From: Acanthamoeba castellanii str. Neff
Taxonomy: Eukaryota > Discosea > Longamoebia > Acanthamoebidae
Direction: 5' to 3'
DNA length: 64,000 bases
Assembly (NCBI RefSeq): GCF_000313135.1
Contig: NW_004457415.1
Span: 170,664-234,663 of the forward strand
In this document: positions 33,162 to 44,539 of the stretch, in pieces
Layout: each line of letters starts with the position of its first letter
Numbering within the stretch: position 1 is the first letter of the stretch
Program-made: the position numbers and the translations under genes
The notes under the pieces: model-generated
Database searches by the model: none
The model's input: the letters and a program-made list of their open reading frames with translations, nothing else
Told to the model about the DNA's origin: nothing

Positions 33162-33275
33162 ATTTTTTTGTCGTGACATTCTCCCGTTTTTCCTGCTTGC
33201 GGCTACCAAACAACCTGGAGGACGCGTCACTACGCTGGTTTTGCTGCGGCATAATAAATTACTAACGACTGTGGC
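33162..33275. other. Short spacer after tRNA-Val
   Basis: Contains the T-run terminator (33164-33170) and the 3' flank of the TPR+PH gene. Confidence 0.4.
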
Positions 33276-36200
33276 TCACAACTCTTCGTTGAGGTCCTTC
33301 CCGCGAGACGCGCGCTTGCGAATACTGGAGAGCATGCCCAGCCGCCCCTTGCCCTTGGCCACGCCCGCAGCGCCGCCTTCGATCGCGCTCCCGCTTGGTC
33401 GAGAGGGGATCACCGAGATGGCCTGATAAATCGCGTCTGTCCACTGGTCTCGCTGCTTCGCATAGTCCACCACCACATTGAACGTTCTGTGTCGTGTCGT
33501 GCCATGTCGTGTGTCGTGTCGTGTCGTGTGTCAGCTACAATGATGCGTGCAGCTCGTGAGTGGGGGTGGGTACCGCCCGGGTGTGACGAGGTGAAACCCG
33601 TAGCCGTCCTCGTCCCAGCCGTCGATGTCAGTCGCCTGACCTTCCCCCTTTCGGGTCTCGGCCGAGACCGCCGGGTCCTCCCGCTCGTTCTCGGGGCCGC
33701 CCTTTCCCTTGAGCCCCAGCGCGACCCGCGGAGCCAGCGGCGCCTGGCAGCATCCACAAATGCGCGTCAGCCCAGGTGTGCGGTATGTGCGTGGTGCGTG
33801 CGGTAGTGCGTGTGCGGTGAAAGGAACGCGGGAAAGTACGTTTGCGATGGTCACGCTGGCGACTTGGTTGAGGAGGATCTTGCCTTTCATCTTCCCTCCG
33901 GCTTCCGTGTAGTAGAACAGCTTCTTCGGCGTCAGCACGAAGAACCGCCGCTTCCTGCACAGTGCACGCCCCGCTCGGAGCAGTTAAATGATGGCCTCGG
34001 AAGGTGCTGAACAGCAGAGAAGAGCAGTGAGTACCAATTGGGGCGATTCCCGCCTTGCTTGACAGCGTATCCAAAGTAGAGAATGTTGTCCGTCTACACG
34101 GCACACACGGCACGCACACAGCACACACGGCGCACACGGCACACGAGTGTCAATCGCGAGGTGTGGTGGCGGTGGTGGTGGAGCCGTACGCGCTGTTGGA
34201 GAAGATGGCGCAGGTTCAGCCAATCCACGATCTTGCGTGTCTCTCTCGACTCGCGGTGCATCTGCAGCTGTCGCTCGGGCGCGATGTACTGTTGTTGTTG
34301 ACGATAATGACGATGATGATGAGCACAGAGGAGACCATTATTGCCAAGATCAGGTTTGCTGCTTTGTTTCACTACTAAGGCATCGATTGTGGAGTACCTC
34401 GACGTGGACTTCAAGGTAGCTGCTCCAGAGCGCGATGGCCGGTGTGCAGTCGTTTTTGTATTCAAGGGCCGTCAGGAGAGCCTCGCGCACCTTCAGTAGC
34501 AGCTGCAGCTTTGGCTCCTACGCACGCACACGCACCACCGCACACGCACACATGAAACGGGTGAGCTATGGCGCTAGGACTCGCGTAGCGGTGCGCATCG
34601 CAAACAAACGCCACACGCACCACGTCTTTCTGCCGGACGGCCTGCGCGAGGAGATCGTTGGCCTTAAAGTGCATGAATAGGGCGTAGGTGTGGCTTGTGA
34701 CACTGCGCACACAACAACGCATGCACCGCACGCGATGCAAGGCCGACACAAGTCGTCAGTGCCATCTAACGACAAAGAAGCGGAAAGAGAGAAGAGCGGG
34801 AAAAAGAGAGAAGAAAAGAGAGAAGGGGGGAGGGGGCTCACCCATCTTCGGGGTCGGCCTTGAGCGCTTTTTCGTATTTCTCGGCGGCCTCGTTAACCAG
34901 CTCTTCTCGCTCGTCCAACTTGACCTTACGCAACTGTGCTGCAGTAGCCAAGAGCAAAGTGTGAGAATGCGCACACACGACACGACACGACCAACGACAC
35001 GACCAACGACACGACCAACGACACGACCAACGACACGACCAACGACACGACCAACGACACGACCAACGACACGACACGCAGGGAAGGCGGTACCTCGCTT
35101 GAGGGCGGCGTTACCCCAAGTGCGCCACAGAGCCGCTGGTGTCTCGCTTTCGTCGTTGGAGTCGATGGCTCGCCTGTATACGCCAAGGCGCGGGTGAGCA
35201 ACACGCACACGCGAAGTAGGAGCGGGCAAGGGGGGTGAAGTCGGGTTGTAGTACTTGAGCTTGACGCAGGCTTTGGCGTAGCGCTTGTCGGCCGGTATGC
35301 CATCGCGCAGGTCGCCGCGACAAATCAACGCACACGCTGCCGAATGCTGTGTCGCCGTCAGCCAAACAAAAACTAAAACTAGAACAACATAACAAATAAT
35401 AGATAACAATAATAACTAACAAATAACAATAATAACTAAACTAAAACCAATAATTCAAAAAAAACCGATAACAATAGAATAACGCCGAAGGAGACGACGG
35501 ACCAGAGCGAGCGGGTTGTTGGGGCTCTTCTCGAGCGCGAGTTTCAGCTTCTTGATGCCTTCGATGAACCAGTTGTCCACAGCGTTCACTTTGGCTTCGT
35601 CCTGGCCCTCCCTTTTATAAACATATAAAATAGAAATAAATAGTCAAGGTTATGTTCGTCAGCAGCTCGAGCTGCGACCTGGCATCGGCGCCACCGCTGT
35701 CACGCGCGCACGACCACGCGGCCTATATAACGCTTGGCATAGGCGGGCGCGACGTACATATGGAGGTACTCCCTCTTGCCCTTTTCCTGCAGCGCAAAGG
35801 CCCACGAGAAGTAGAGGTGAAACATGCCCTCGCGCTGCGCTTCATCTTCTTCCTGTATCGCGTCGACGATGAGTGCGTATGCGTGTGCGTCGACGACGTG
35901 TGCGTGTGCGTGTGCGTGTGCGTGTGCGTGTGCGTGTGCGTGTGCGTGTGCGTGTGCGTGTGCGTGTGCGTGTGCGTGTGCAGAGAGGGAGGGGCGGACG
36001 TACGACTCCCTCGTAGACGGAGAGGGCCTGGGGGAAGAGGCGCAGGGCGTCGTCGAACTTCTCGGCGGTGATGGCCTTCTTGGCCTCGGTCACGATGCCC
36101 TCGGCTTCGGCCAGCTTGCCGCTCGCCTTCGCCTGCGACTTCTTGCTGCCTGTGGCGCGCGGAGTTAGGTTGTGTTTGTCGCGCTCTTCGCCGCCGCCAA

Positions 36201-36617
36201 CCGCCGCCACCACCACCGCGCCGGCCCATGTCCGACCGCAGCCGCGCACCAGCAACCACCACCATCGGAGGCCAGCAGAGGTGCCACGATCAGTTGCGAG
36301 CGCACTGGCAAAGGCCCGTGTGGGGCATAAAAGGCCGAAGCGCTCGAGCGCGGTTGTGCCTCGTTGTAATTTCTTCAAACACCAATCGCAGCCATCGCTG
36401 ACCAAATGGTGTTCGCTCTTTGGCTTTCCACCAACACGCACGGGGCAGTGCCAAAAGAGAGAAGGTGGAAGAGAAGGGGGGGGGGTGTACCGAGAGCGCG
36501 CTGTGTGTTGCGCCAGTCCTCCTTCTGCCAGGAGAGGTCCCCGTGCTTGTTGTTGGACTCTCCCTCTCCCGCAGCAGCAGGAGGTGCCTCCCCCTTTGGT
36601 TGCTCCGGCGGATCCAT
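33276..36617 (-). CDS. TPR repeat + PH domain protein
   Basis: Read from right to left. Exon 1 starts at ATG 36617 (MDPPEQPKGEAPP), followed after an intron by a helical SQAKASGKLAEAEGIV and KKAITAEKFDDALRLF. TPR-like units follow: HLYFSWAFALQEKGKREYL, WFIEGIKKLKLALEKSPNN, TPAALWRTWGNAALKRG, and VNEAAEKYEKALKADPEDG. Then there is a helical hairpin region (LLKVREALLTALEYK) and a C-terminal PH domain with KRRFFVLTPKKLFYYTE, MKGKILLNQVASVTI, and the closing helix YAKQRDQWTDAIYQAI. Ser/Lys-rich residues end in NEEL before TGA (33276-33278). PH domains bind phosphoinositides or proteins, so the protein is probably a membrane-recruited scaffold. Its introns include a 12-bp tandem repeat, a GTGTGC array and an AT-rich segment. 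It is divergent from RPL23. Confidence 0.75.
34979..35080 (+). repeat. 12-bp tandem repeat CGACACGACCAA (about 7-8 copies)
   Basis: Perfect minisatellite inside an intron of the TPR+PH gene. Confidence 0.92.
35897..35982 (+). repeat. (GTGTGC)n array in a TPR+PH gene intron
   Basis: About 14 copies of the hexamer, on the strand opposite to transcription of the host gene. Confidence 0.92.
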
Positions 36618-36959
36618 TATTCGCAGAGAGCTGGCGGAAGAGAAGGGGTGGAGTAGTAGACACGAAGGGGAGGCAAGAAGATGAGATGAGGAGGGTGCGA
36701 ATGAGACGAGATGGAGGGTTTACCTCACCGTGGAGGCAGGCGAACAAGAGGAGGAAAAAAAAGAACGCAAAGATTGGTGCCACGAAAATTAAATCATTTT
36801 TTAATTGCATTTTGGCCCGAGGACGAGAGAGCGAGAAGGAGAAAAAAGGGGAATATCTGTCGACAACCGCCGAGCCGAGGCAAATACCGGGTTTGGCCGA
36901 GAGGCAATCCTTCTTTCTTTCTTCTTCCTCTACATCGTCCATCCCCCCACCGAGTCAAC
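36618..36959. promoter_or_regulatory. Divergent upstream region, TPR+PH gene and RPL23
   Basis: These 342 bases separate the two start codons. They contain an AT-rich stretch at 36785-36815 and a pyrimidine-rich tract just before the RPL23 ATG, a common context for ribosomal protein genes. Confidence 0.45.
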
Positions 36960-37581
36960 ATGCCTAAGAGAGGTACGTCGCTGCTGCCCCCTTGGTCAGC
37001 TACCCTTCCATTAGAGGAAGCTTTGGTTGTGGGGTTGTACGGGAAGACTAGATTCCATCTGTTCGATTTCTGATCCGATCCCATTTCTTACGATGCGCAG
37101 GAGCGGGTGCTACCACTGGTGCTAAGTTCAGGATTACCCTCGGTCTGCCCGTCGGCGCCGTGGTCAACTGCGCCGACAACACCGGTGCCAAGAACCTGTA
37201 CGTCATCTCCGTCAAGGGCATCGGTGCCCGCCTCAACAGGCTGCCCGCTGCCGCCTCCGGCGACATGGTGATGGCCACCGTCAAGAAGGGTAAGCCCGAG
37301 CTCAGGAAGAAGGGTACGTTCTCAATCCCTCCTTTGTAGGAAGCTTTCCTCCTGACCCTTGTCTGACATCATCTTTGTCAACAGTCACCCCCGCCGTCAT
37401 CATCAGGCAGAGGAAGCCCTTCAGGCGGCAGGATGGTGTGTTTATTTATTTCGAGGATAACGCTGGCGTGATCGTGAACCCCAAGGGCGAAATGAAGGGC
37501 TCCGCCATCACTGGACCCGTGGCTAAGGAGTGCGCCGATCTGTGGCCCCGTATTGCCAGCTCTGCCGGCACTGTTGTGTAA
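36960..37581 (+). CDS. RPL23: 60S ribosomal protein L23 (uL14)
   Basis: uL14 lies at the large-subunit interface near the GTPase factor site. Three exons: a tiny first exon starting at ATG 36960 (MPKRG), a second with [23 protein letters not shown] then [15 protein letters not shown] and [27 protein letters not shown], and a third with [39 protein letters not shown] and the conserved end [16 protein letters not shown] ahead of SAGTVV. The length (~140 residues) is exactly that of eukaryotic L23. The stop is TAA 37579-37581. Confidence 0.97.
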
Positions 37582-37636
37582 ATCGGCTTGCCAATGCGAT
37601 CCCGAATTAAACACCCACCAAAACACGTTTGTAGCG

Positions 37637-38736
37637 ATGAGTTTCTTTTCTTGTTTGACACTGGTAGAGATGGAGCAACTGGTTTATCTCCAATGTTCAC
37701 AAGTGCTTGCTGTATCATGCAGATGGATGGCACCAGCTTCCCTTCTCCTGCAAACACACTGTTTCAAGCAGCCACTGAATGGAAGCAAGCCAGGTACAGG
37801 CTCCTGCACAGTTGTTGATTGAGTCCACAGCCCACTGACACCATCCTCCAGCTTTGTGGGCTCACAGGAGTGGATCAGGTCCTTTGAGATCTGCCTGTGC
37901 TTCAGCTCTCTCTTTGAGGTGGGGATGTGTCTCTGCTTCTCTATCTCCTCCCTGCTCACCTGCTCACCCACCACATCTTAGGTGGAATGCAAGATCCTCT
38001 TTGTAACATCAGGCAGTGAGATTGAGTCCAAAGGCAAGCAGCTCATGGCCCACTTCAGAGATCACAACACACCAGTGATGATTGGTAAGTGGTGCCTTGC
38101 AGTGTGGTCATGCTCAGACTTCTTACTCACCACCACCACTGAAGGTTCAACCACAGGAGGAGTGTACACCTTGCTGGGCCTGCACTACAATCCAACAGCC
38201 AACAAGATACACCAAGTGCTCCTTCTTTACCTGCACTACACCAGCAACAAAGTGCCCCAAGCCATCATGCAGTAGGGCATGGTGGGCTGGCATCCACCAA
38301 CCATCTTCTCCAACTCCATGTTCTACAATGTCTGCATGCCACAAGCCAACCAATAACACACCATCATTCACCCCAGTGTGAGTTTCAAGTTTGAACATTT
38401 GAATATGTCCAGCTACAGTTACACAGTTCCTGGACTCTAACCCACCTTTCTCCCACTTCCACCCCTGCCCTCTTGTGCATTGATGGTTTGGGGTGTTTGG
38501 TGGAGTGCATGGTGAATGCTAGCAGCCCACTCCCACCCATTTCCAGTTTCATGGTGGCATGCTGCACCCCATCTCATCCTGTAGCATCTACATAAGCAAA
38601 TGTCCTGTGCTGCATGCTCCATCATGTTAGCAGAACAGGATCAGTGTGGATGATGGGGAGCAGGGAAGAAACCACATGAACTCTATTGGTGTCTGTGGGG
38701 AAGATCCCATCAACTGTGTTGATGTTGCCACTGTTG
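37637..38736. other. 1.1-kb CpG-free intergenic block
   Basis: No CG dinucleotide occurs in about 1,100 bases, although the GC content is near 48%. It starts shortly after RPL23 and ends before the SET gene. TG and CA are enriched. Open frames are short and show no family motif (for example GTSFPSPANTLFQAATEWK near 37730). I see no intact gene. Confidence 0.8.
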
Positions 38737-38892
38737 GCGTTGTCCATTGGGTGCCACAGGGGACAAGCCACCCAACTTGGGCGACATTTCGGTCTGGCGG
38801 CTGCTTTGGCGAGGACCTCAGTGTGAGGCTTCAGCGGCTTTTTGAGATTTTGACCAACGAATTTTCGGTCAGATCGCAGAACAGTTGCGCCA

Positions 38893-40099
38893 ATGGCAGC
38901 CAAGATCGCGAAGATTGCCGCCCGGGGGCAGCAGAGCAAAAGGCCAGGGTTGAGCCCTCCATTTCCCATCCCCCACAACACAACAACCCCTTCCAGCATC
39001 ATCACAGCCAGCTCCACTCAACTGCGACTCCCCTTTGTCATCGCCCAAGCCTGCTCTCGACGGCCTGCAGCTCGTGTGAGGTTTTTTTAAGGACTCCCCA
39101 CACCTTCTTTCCCTTTCTTACCTCAGACTTCTTGTGTCTACGACACTCCATCTTCACTTTCATCTTCACCTCATCTTCCACCACCGACCGAACCACCAGC
39201 GCCCCCTCACCGGGCACCCCACCACATTCACCACGGAGTCCACCAGCGTGCAGAGCTATCTCCCTCTTCCTTCGTTCCTGAAGTCGCTGTTCGATAGCAA
39301 GAGGGGCAGCAGCAAGCAGAGCGGCAGCGGCATCGGCCTCGACGAAGGAGTCCTCAACAACCATCACCACCACTCGACCCGGCGAACGACCAGCGACCAG
39401 TCCGCTACTTCGTCATCTTCCGCCCTCGGCAGTCGACGGAACAGCCACGTCATGGGCGATCACCACTACCCGTCGACCGGCGGCGTCATGGCCACGACGA
39501 CGCCCACGCACGACGAGATCATGAGGCACTACGACCACAACTGCGTCGAGGTGCGGATGTCGGGCATCCACGGCTACGGCGTGTTCGCTCAGACAGACCT
39601 CCCGAAGGGCAGCTACGTCATCGAGTACATCGGTAGAAAGATGGAGCGGGCGACGATCTTCCAGGTGCTGAGCAAGGAGCAGGGCCGCTACGTGTTCAAC
39701 CTCGACGAAAAGTGGAGCATCGACGGCTCCGTGCCCGAGAACCGGGCTGGTCGCATCAACCACTCGTGCGAAGGCAACTGCCACATCAAGAAGGTCGACG
39801 GCCACATCTGGGTGGTGGCCAAGCGCGACATCCGACGAGGCGAGGAGCTGAGCTACAACTACGGCTACCGGCTGAGCGGCCTCAGGGACATGGAGAAGAA
39901 CTGGCGCTGCAACTGCGGCGCCCCCAACTGCATCGGCTTCATCCTCCGCAAGAAGGACTGGCCGGAGCTCAAGAGGAAGCTGGCCGAGCGCGAGGAGATG
40001 AGGCGTCGCCGCCTCCAGAGCCTCATGGACCTCAACAATAAGGCCAAGTCCGAAGAACCCTCCTCCGAACGCGCCCCCGCTCTCTCCCTCGTTAATTGA
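38893..40099 (+). CDS. SET + post-SET domain lysine methyltransferase
   Basis: The catalytic part is unambiguous: VRMSGIHGYGVFAQTDLPKG, YVIEYIGRKM, GRINHSCEGNC (cofactor and active-site NHSC), ELSYNYGY (catalytic Tyr), and the post-SET CNCGAPNC zinc site. SET-domain enzymes of this layout methylate histone or other protein lysines. The domain sits in the C-terminal half. The N-terminal part is low-complexity (His/Ser/Thr/Gly). The long frame has no in-frame ATG before 39452, so I propose a small first exon 38893-38948 (MAAKIAKIAARGQQSKRP) spliced with a weak GTTGAG donor to the acceptor ending at 39126. Phases match but this exon is uncertain. If it is wrong, translation starts at 39452. Confidence 0.85.
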
Positions 40100-40500
40100 A
40101 CTCCTTTCCCTCTTCCTCTTTCTTCTTCCTCTTCTACGAACCTCTACGCGACCGTCGCCTCCAGGCGCGAACTCGACACGAAACGACAACAGCCGCCTCA
40201 CGCCGCGATGACCTCTCTCTACTCTCCTCCCCCTTCTCTCGACTGCCCCAAGCCATGCTATGCTACGCTTCGTGCGACCCACCCCATGTCCATACTTCTC
40301 TGTTCATGCAAAATAGGAAAAAAACAATTAAATTTAATTTAATTCAGGCAGTTTTTCCGCTGTATTTCGTTTTTTCGATTCTTGGATATTTCCGAGCAAC
40401 ATTAATGTAATTAATAAGTTTGTGGAATGGGTTCAGTTCGCTCTGAAGAAACAACGACAAAAAGCAAGACCGAGAAGATAGAGAACGAAGAGATACCACA
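40100..40500. other. Intergenic, SET gene to metallopeptidase gene
   Basis: No gene supported; AT-rich around 40310-40410. Confidence 0.4.
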
Positions 40501-42170
40501 ATGCAGACAGGCGAGTCCTCACCCGCTATTACCAAGGTGCCGTTCGCGCGAGGCTTCGTGGTGATTAACGACTTGGCCGAGGCCAAAAAGATCCTGTCCA
40601 CTGAAGATGACTACGTGCGAGGTACTCTCATTAATCTGCTTGGCGCTTGTGATGGTTAAACCTAAAATATTTGTTGTTGATGCGGCAGGCCTGAGCGTGT
40701 TCGACCTGCAGGCCAAGACGCAGGTGGACGACCGCGAGGTCACCGTCGCACAGTTCATGAGCCACCAGGCCGCCCAGGTCCTTCCCTTTGCCGAAGCCGA
40801 CGTCCAGGTTTGCTCTTCGCCACTGTTGCGCTCTTTTTAATTTTAATTTTATTCTTTTATCTATTATTTTGTTTTGTGTATTAATCTGTTGAATGCTGTG
40901 GTTGGGGTGGTGGTGGCGAGACAGAAGCTGGAGGCCATGATCAAGTCGGTGTCGGCCAAGCTGGAGGCCTACCCGCTACTGCCCTCGCTGGTGCCCGAAA
41001 TCGTTCACCTCAACATGACCACCGGTGCGTCCGCTGGCTCGCCCAACGATTACAAGAGGCCAACCGAGAACTGCAACTGACGTCCCCTGTGTGTGTCGCG
41101 TGTGTGTGTGCGTGTGTCGTCTGTGTGTCGTGTGTGTTAAAGGATTGGAGGAGGGTACGGCGGCGTACTGCCGAGGCTTGAACGGGATCTTCTTGCCGCA
41201 GAACATGATCCAGTGGACGCCCTCATGGGGCTCGCTTCCCATGCACGAGCTCTTCACGCACGAACTGTGGCACATCATCTCACGGTGCGTTAGCCACCGG
41301 CTCTTGAAAGAGAATGACGACGACCACCACTCGCTCACTTCGTTACGACGCTTATTGTGGTGTGTGTGTTGTGTTTCATATTCTCTAGAAACCTGGAGAA
41401 GTCGCTGCGCGACTCGGTCTATGCGTGCATCGGGTTCCGGCCCTTCAACGCGCCGTTCCAGTACCCCGCGCCCATGGCCAACCGCAAGATTTCCAACCCC
41501 GACGGGCCCAAGTTCGAACACTACATCCGCTTTACCACCGACGACAGTGCGTGTTGCAATGAAGTCACCGATGCTTCAAAGCTGTGGCATGGCCCTAACA
41601 ACGGTGACACACGTTTACTTCCAGGCGGCGGTGAGCTGACGGCGCTACCGATGATCTACTCGCGGCACCCGGTGTACTCGAAGAAGATCGCACCAGTGTT
41701 CTTCCGCTACCTCGCCGTGCAGATGATGGCGGTGCGGCAAAACGACGACGGCGTGTGGGTGCCCGCCCAGAATCCCAAGAAGGAGCCTGGCACCGAGAAG
41801 ACATGTACGCTCCCACTCAACGCGTACCACACCGATTCTGGTGCTTACTCCGTGTCGCGTTGGTGTGTTGTGTGTGCGTGTTGTGTGCGCAGTTGATGAT
41901 CTTTACCTGCTGGACATCGATAGTCTGCCAGAGAGCTTTTGGTCACAGATTGGCCGCAACACTGCATACTTCTATCATCCCGACGAGACCACTGCTGATA
42001 ACTTTGTCATCCTGGTACCTTACCTGTCCTCCCCTTGGTCCTCTTCCCTGCCAGGTGTGATGTTCACATTCTCCTGTACAAAAACTACACAGATCCACAA
42101 GGACACCAAGACTGCAACTACTCCTGCCATTGTGCAAAAGCTGGCTGCAGTGTTTGGTGGAGACTTTTAG
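40501..42170 (+). CDS. Putative zinc metallopeptidase (HELWH motif)
   Basis: Multi-exon gene from ATG 40501 (QTGESSPAITKVPFARGF). The fourth exon carries MHELFTHELWHIISR, which contains a HExxH zinc-binding helix (HELWH). Upstream is LNGIFLPQNMIQWTP, and downstream are conserved DGPKFEHYIRFTTDD, YSKKIAPVFFRYLAVQMM and FYHPDETTADNFVIL. The third metal ligand probably lies in the last of these segments, as in other bacterial-type metallopeptidases with HPxExxADNF ends, but I cannot prove it. A final exon (ATPAIVQKLAAVFGGDF, then TAG at 42168-42170) is reached by an intron from GTACCTT to CACAG and lies in CpG-poor DNA. There is no signal peptide, so the enzyme looks cytosolic. Confidence 0.7.
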
Positions 42171-42420
42171 GTGTACCATCCACATGCTTAGGTGTACAAC
42201 TACAACTTTAGGTGTACAACTACTTCCATCTTACAAGCATACCATGAAATTGTCATGTCAACAGAACATATTTCTAATCACTCAGGCCATGCGTCCATCT
42301 TTACTGCCGCTTTACAACTTCCATAACTTGGCAGTAAAGACACAAAGATGTGGGGGGGCCAATGTTGCAGTAGCAGGAGATGCAGTGAATGAAAAGGGGG
42401 AGGGAGGGGCAAAAAGATAT

Positions 42421-42490
42421 GCATCCGCCGGGAATTGAACCCGGGTCTCCCGCGTGGCAGGCGGAAATCTTGCCACTGGACCACGGATGC
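42421..42490 (-). tRNA. tRNA-Gly (GCC)
   Basis: Acceptor GCATCCG/CGGATGC, anticodon loop CTGCCAC with anticodon GCC, T-arm CCGGG/CCCGG with loop TTCAATT; discriminator A. The sequence is identical to 60324-60393, and part of both flanks is shared as well. Confidence 0.94.
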
Positions 42491-42554
42491 TTGTTCTCTT
42501 AGATGTGTCGTACTTCTCTTGAATGAGGGAGGGCGACTGCAAAGCTCTAAAATC

Positions 42555-42860
42555 AGTTTCTATTGGCCTCTGTTCTCTCACGTTCTGGGGTGGCGAAGAG
42601 TGCTCACGTTTGTTCTCGGCCTTAGGGTCCGGATCTTGTGATGCTCTTCCTGATCGTAGACAACGCCAGCCAACCACTTGCTGCAGAACCGAGCGTTCTT
42701 ATTTGGGGAAACACGCAGAGCAAACTTGTTTTCTTTTACTACAACACGCCACAAGACGACACGATGGGATCGAGACCACGAACAAACTTCAGGGCACAGC
42801 AAGCGGCTGGAGCTGATGCGTGGGCGCAGCGAGGCAACAACAACGGGCCACAAAACAACA
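42555..42860 (+). repeat. Near-duplicate of the 43020-43320 promoter/first-exon segment
   Basis: Both copies contain the run from TTGTGATGCTCTTCCTGATC through the start codon and the GSRPRTNFRAQQAAGADAWAQR coding start, with small indels. They flank the 160-N gap, so this may be two haplotypes placed in tandem or a real duplication. Confidence 0.85.
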
Positions 42861-43020
42861 NNNNNNNNNNNNNNNNNNNNNNNNNNNNNNNNNNNNNNNN
42901 NNNNNNNNNNNNNNNNNNNNNNNNNNNNNNNNNNNNNNNNNNNNNNNNNNNNNNNNNNNNNNNNNNNNNNNNNNNNNNNNNNNNNNNNNNNNNNNNNNNN
43001 NNNNNNNNNNNNNNNNNNNN
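42861..43020. other. Assembly gap (160 N)
   Basis: Run of N between the two copies of the duplicated segment. Confidence 1.
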
Positions 43021-43226
43021 AGTTTCTTGTGGCCGCTGTTCTCACACGTTCTGGAGTAGGCGAAGATTGCGTTTGTTCTCATCCTTCGGGACCGGATCTT
43101 GTGATGCTCTTCCTGATCGTAGACAACGCCAGCCAACCACTTGCTGGCTGCAGAACCGAGCGTTCTTATTTGCATAAACTTGTTTTCTTTTACTAAGCAC
43201 ACCACAACACGCCACAAGACGACACG

Positions 43227-44194
43227 ATGGGATCGAGACCACGAACAAACTTCAGGGCACAGCAAGCGGCTGGAGCTGATGCGTGGGCGCAGAGAGGAGG
43301 CAACAACAACGGGCCACAAAACAACAACGGCGGCGGTGGCTTCTTCAGCGGCTGGGGCGGTGGAGGTGGAGGCCCGCAGCACCAGCAGCAGTGGGGCGGG
43401 CCTCCTCCTGGCGGCTACAACCACGGAGGAGGCGGCAGTGGCTTCTTCAGAGGCTGGGGTGGTGGAGGTGGAGGTGGTGGAGGTGGAGGTGGTGGAGGCT
43501 ACGGGCAGCAGCAGCACTACCCACCGCAGCACGGGGGCTACGACGACGATGGTGCACAACAAGCTCCCGGGGTGGGGAACAACCCGTGGGGTCCCTTTGC
43601 CAACATACGGCTCACGCCCACAACCATTGCCAAGCTCTTTGCCAGGTGCGCCTCATGTCTTGTCTTCTTCTCTCCCTAGCAAGTGCGGGTGGTGACGACG
43701 TTAGATTAACATTCATCTTTCTGTTCTGCAGCTTGTTGATTGATGCTATCGGCTTCGCTACGTATGCGGTGCCGGTGCTGGGCGAGGCTGGCGATGCGGT
43801 GTGGGCGCCCATCAGCGGCTTCCTCATATTCCTGCTCTACGGCAACATATGGCTTGCTGGCGCTGGGTACACACTGCTCCCTCATGCCCCTCTCTCATGT
43901 TCTCACCTTCACCTCACCCTGGTCCTCGCCCCCCCCCCCAGCTTTGTGGAGGAGCTGATGCCCGGCCTGGACTTCATCCCAACCGCCACACTCGGTACCC
44001 CCACCCTCCCCGCTTTCATTCTTCGCGCTTCGTTCTTTTAACGCCGCACACGCACGACCGCACACGCACACGCACACGCACTCACAACAGCGTGGGTGGC
44101 CGACAACACGGGCCTCCTACGGGCGGGCCAACAGTTTGGGTTCCTGCGCAACCTCTTCTCCATGTTTGGCGGCGGCGGCAACGCAGCGCGCTAG
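43227..44194 (+). CDS. Glycine-rich integral membrane protein
   Basis: ATG 43227 opens an exon with a 110-residue Gly/Gln/Pro-rich, low-complexity N-terminus (long oligo-Gly runs, GGFFSGW and SGFFRGW repeats). It is followed by TIAKLFAS. The next exons give LLIDAIGFATYAVPVLGEAGD and AVWAPISGFLIFLLYGNIW (two hydrophobic helices), then FVEELMPGLDFIPTATLAWV and a Gly-rich end. The core, with its LGEAGDAVWAPIS and EELMPGLDFIPTA motifs, resembles small conserved membrane proteins of plants and algae with similar signatures. I do not know a function. The stop is TAG 44192-44194. Confidence 0.75.
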
Positions 44195-44539
44195 CGCAGT
44201 GCGTGCGCGTGGGCGGTCAGTGACGATCAAAGTGGGTGGATGTATTCCTCTGGCATACTCGAATCTAAATAACACAGCCAAAAGCGTATGTACAAGGAAC
44301 GCACACCACCAACATCAGAAGAGAGAAGAACAAACAACACAAGTGTAGAAGGTGACACGGCGCGCACCAACTACAAAATAAAATGACAGAGAGTAGAGCA
44401 GAAGAGAAGAGAAGAGAACAGAGCACCGGAGGAGGAGAGAGAACGCGCTGGGGGTAGCGGATCAATCGCAACGCTCCCGCCCACGCGTGTGTCTCTCGGT
44501 CCGAGGAGTGAAACGGGCGAGGGGTGGTAGCACTCCACT
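44195..44539. other. Convergent intergenic region
   Basis: 3' ends of the membrane-protein gene and the CHO2-type gene face each other. AT-rich, with no gene. Confidence 0.5.

Larger units (their letters stand above)
42171..43226. other. Intergenic: tRNA, duplicated leader and gap
   Basis: This holds a CpG-poor stretch, the tRNA-Gly gene, then a degenerate duplicate (about 42550-42860) of the promoter and first codons of the downstream gene, and the 160-base gap. No other gene is seen. Confidence 0.6.

Noticed and set aside
34979..35080. A CRISPR-like array
   Set aside because: The 12-bp units are direct tandem copies without spacers, inside a eukaryotic intron; it is a minisatellite.
35842..36942. 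A 366-codon minus-strand frame with RTRTRT repeats
   Set aside because: It mixes intron repeat, intergenic DNA and one real exon of the TPR+PH gene.
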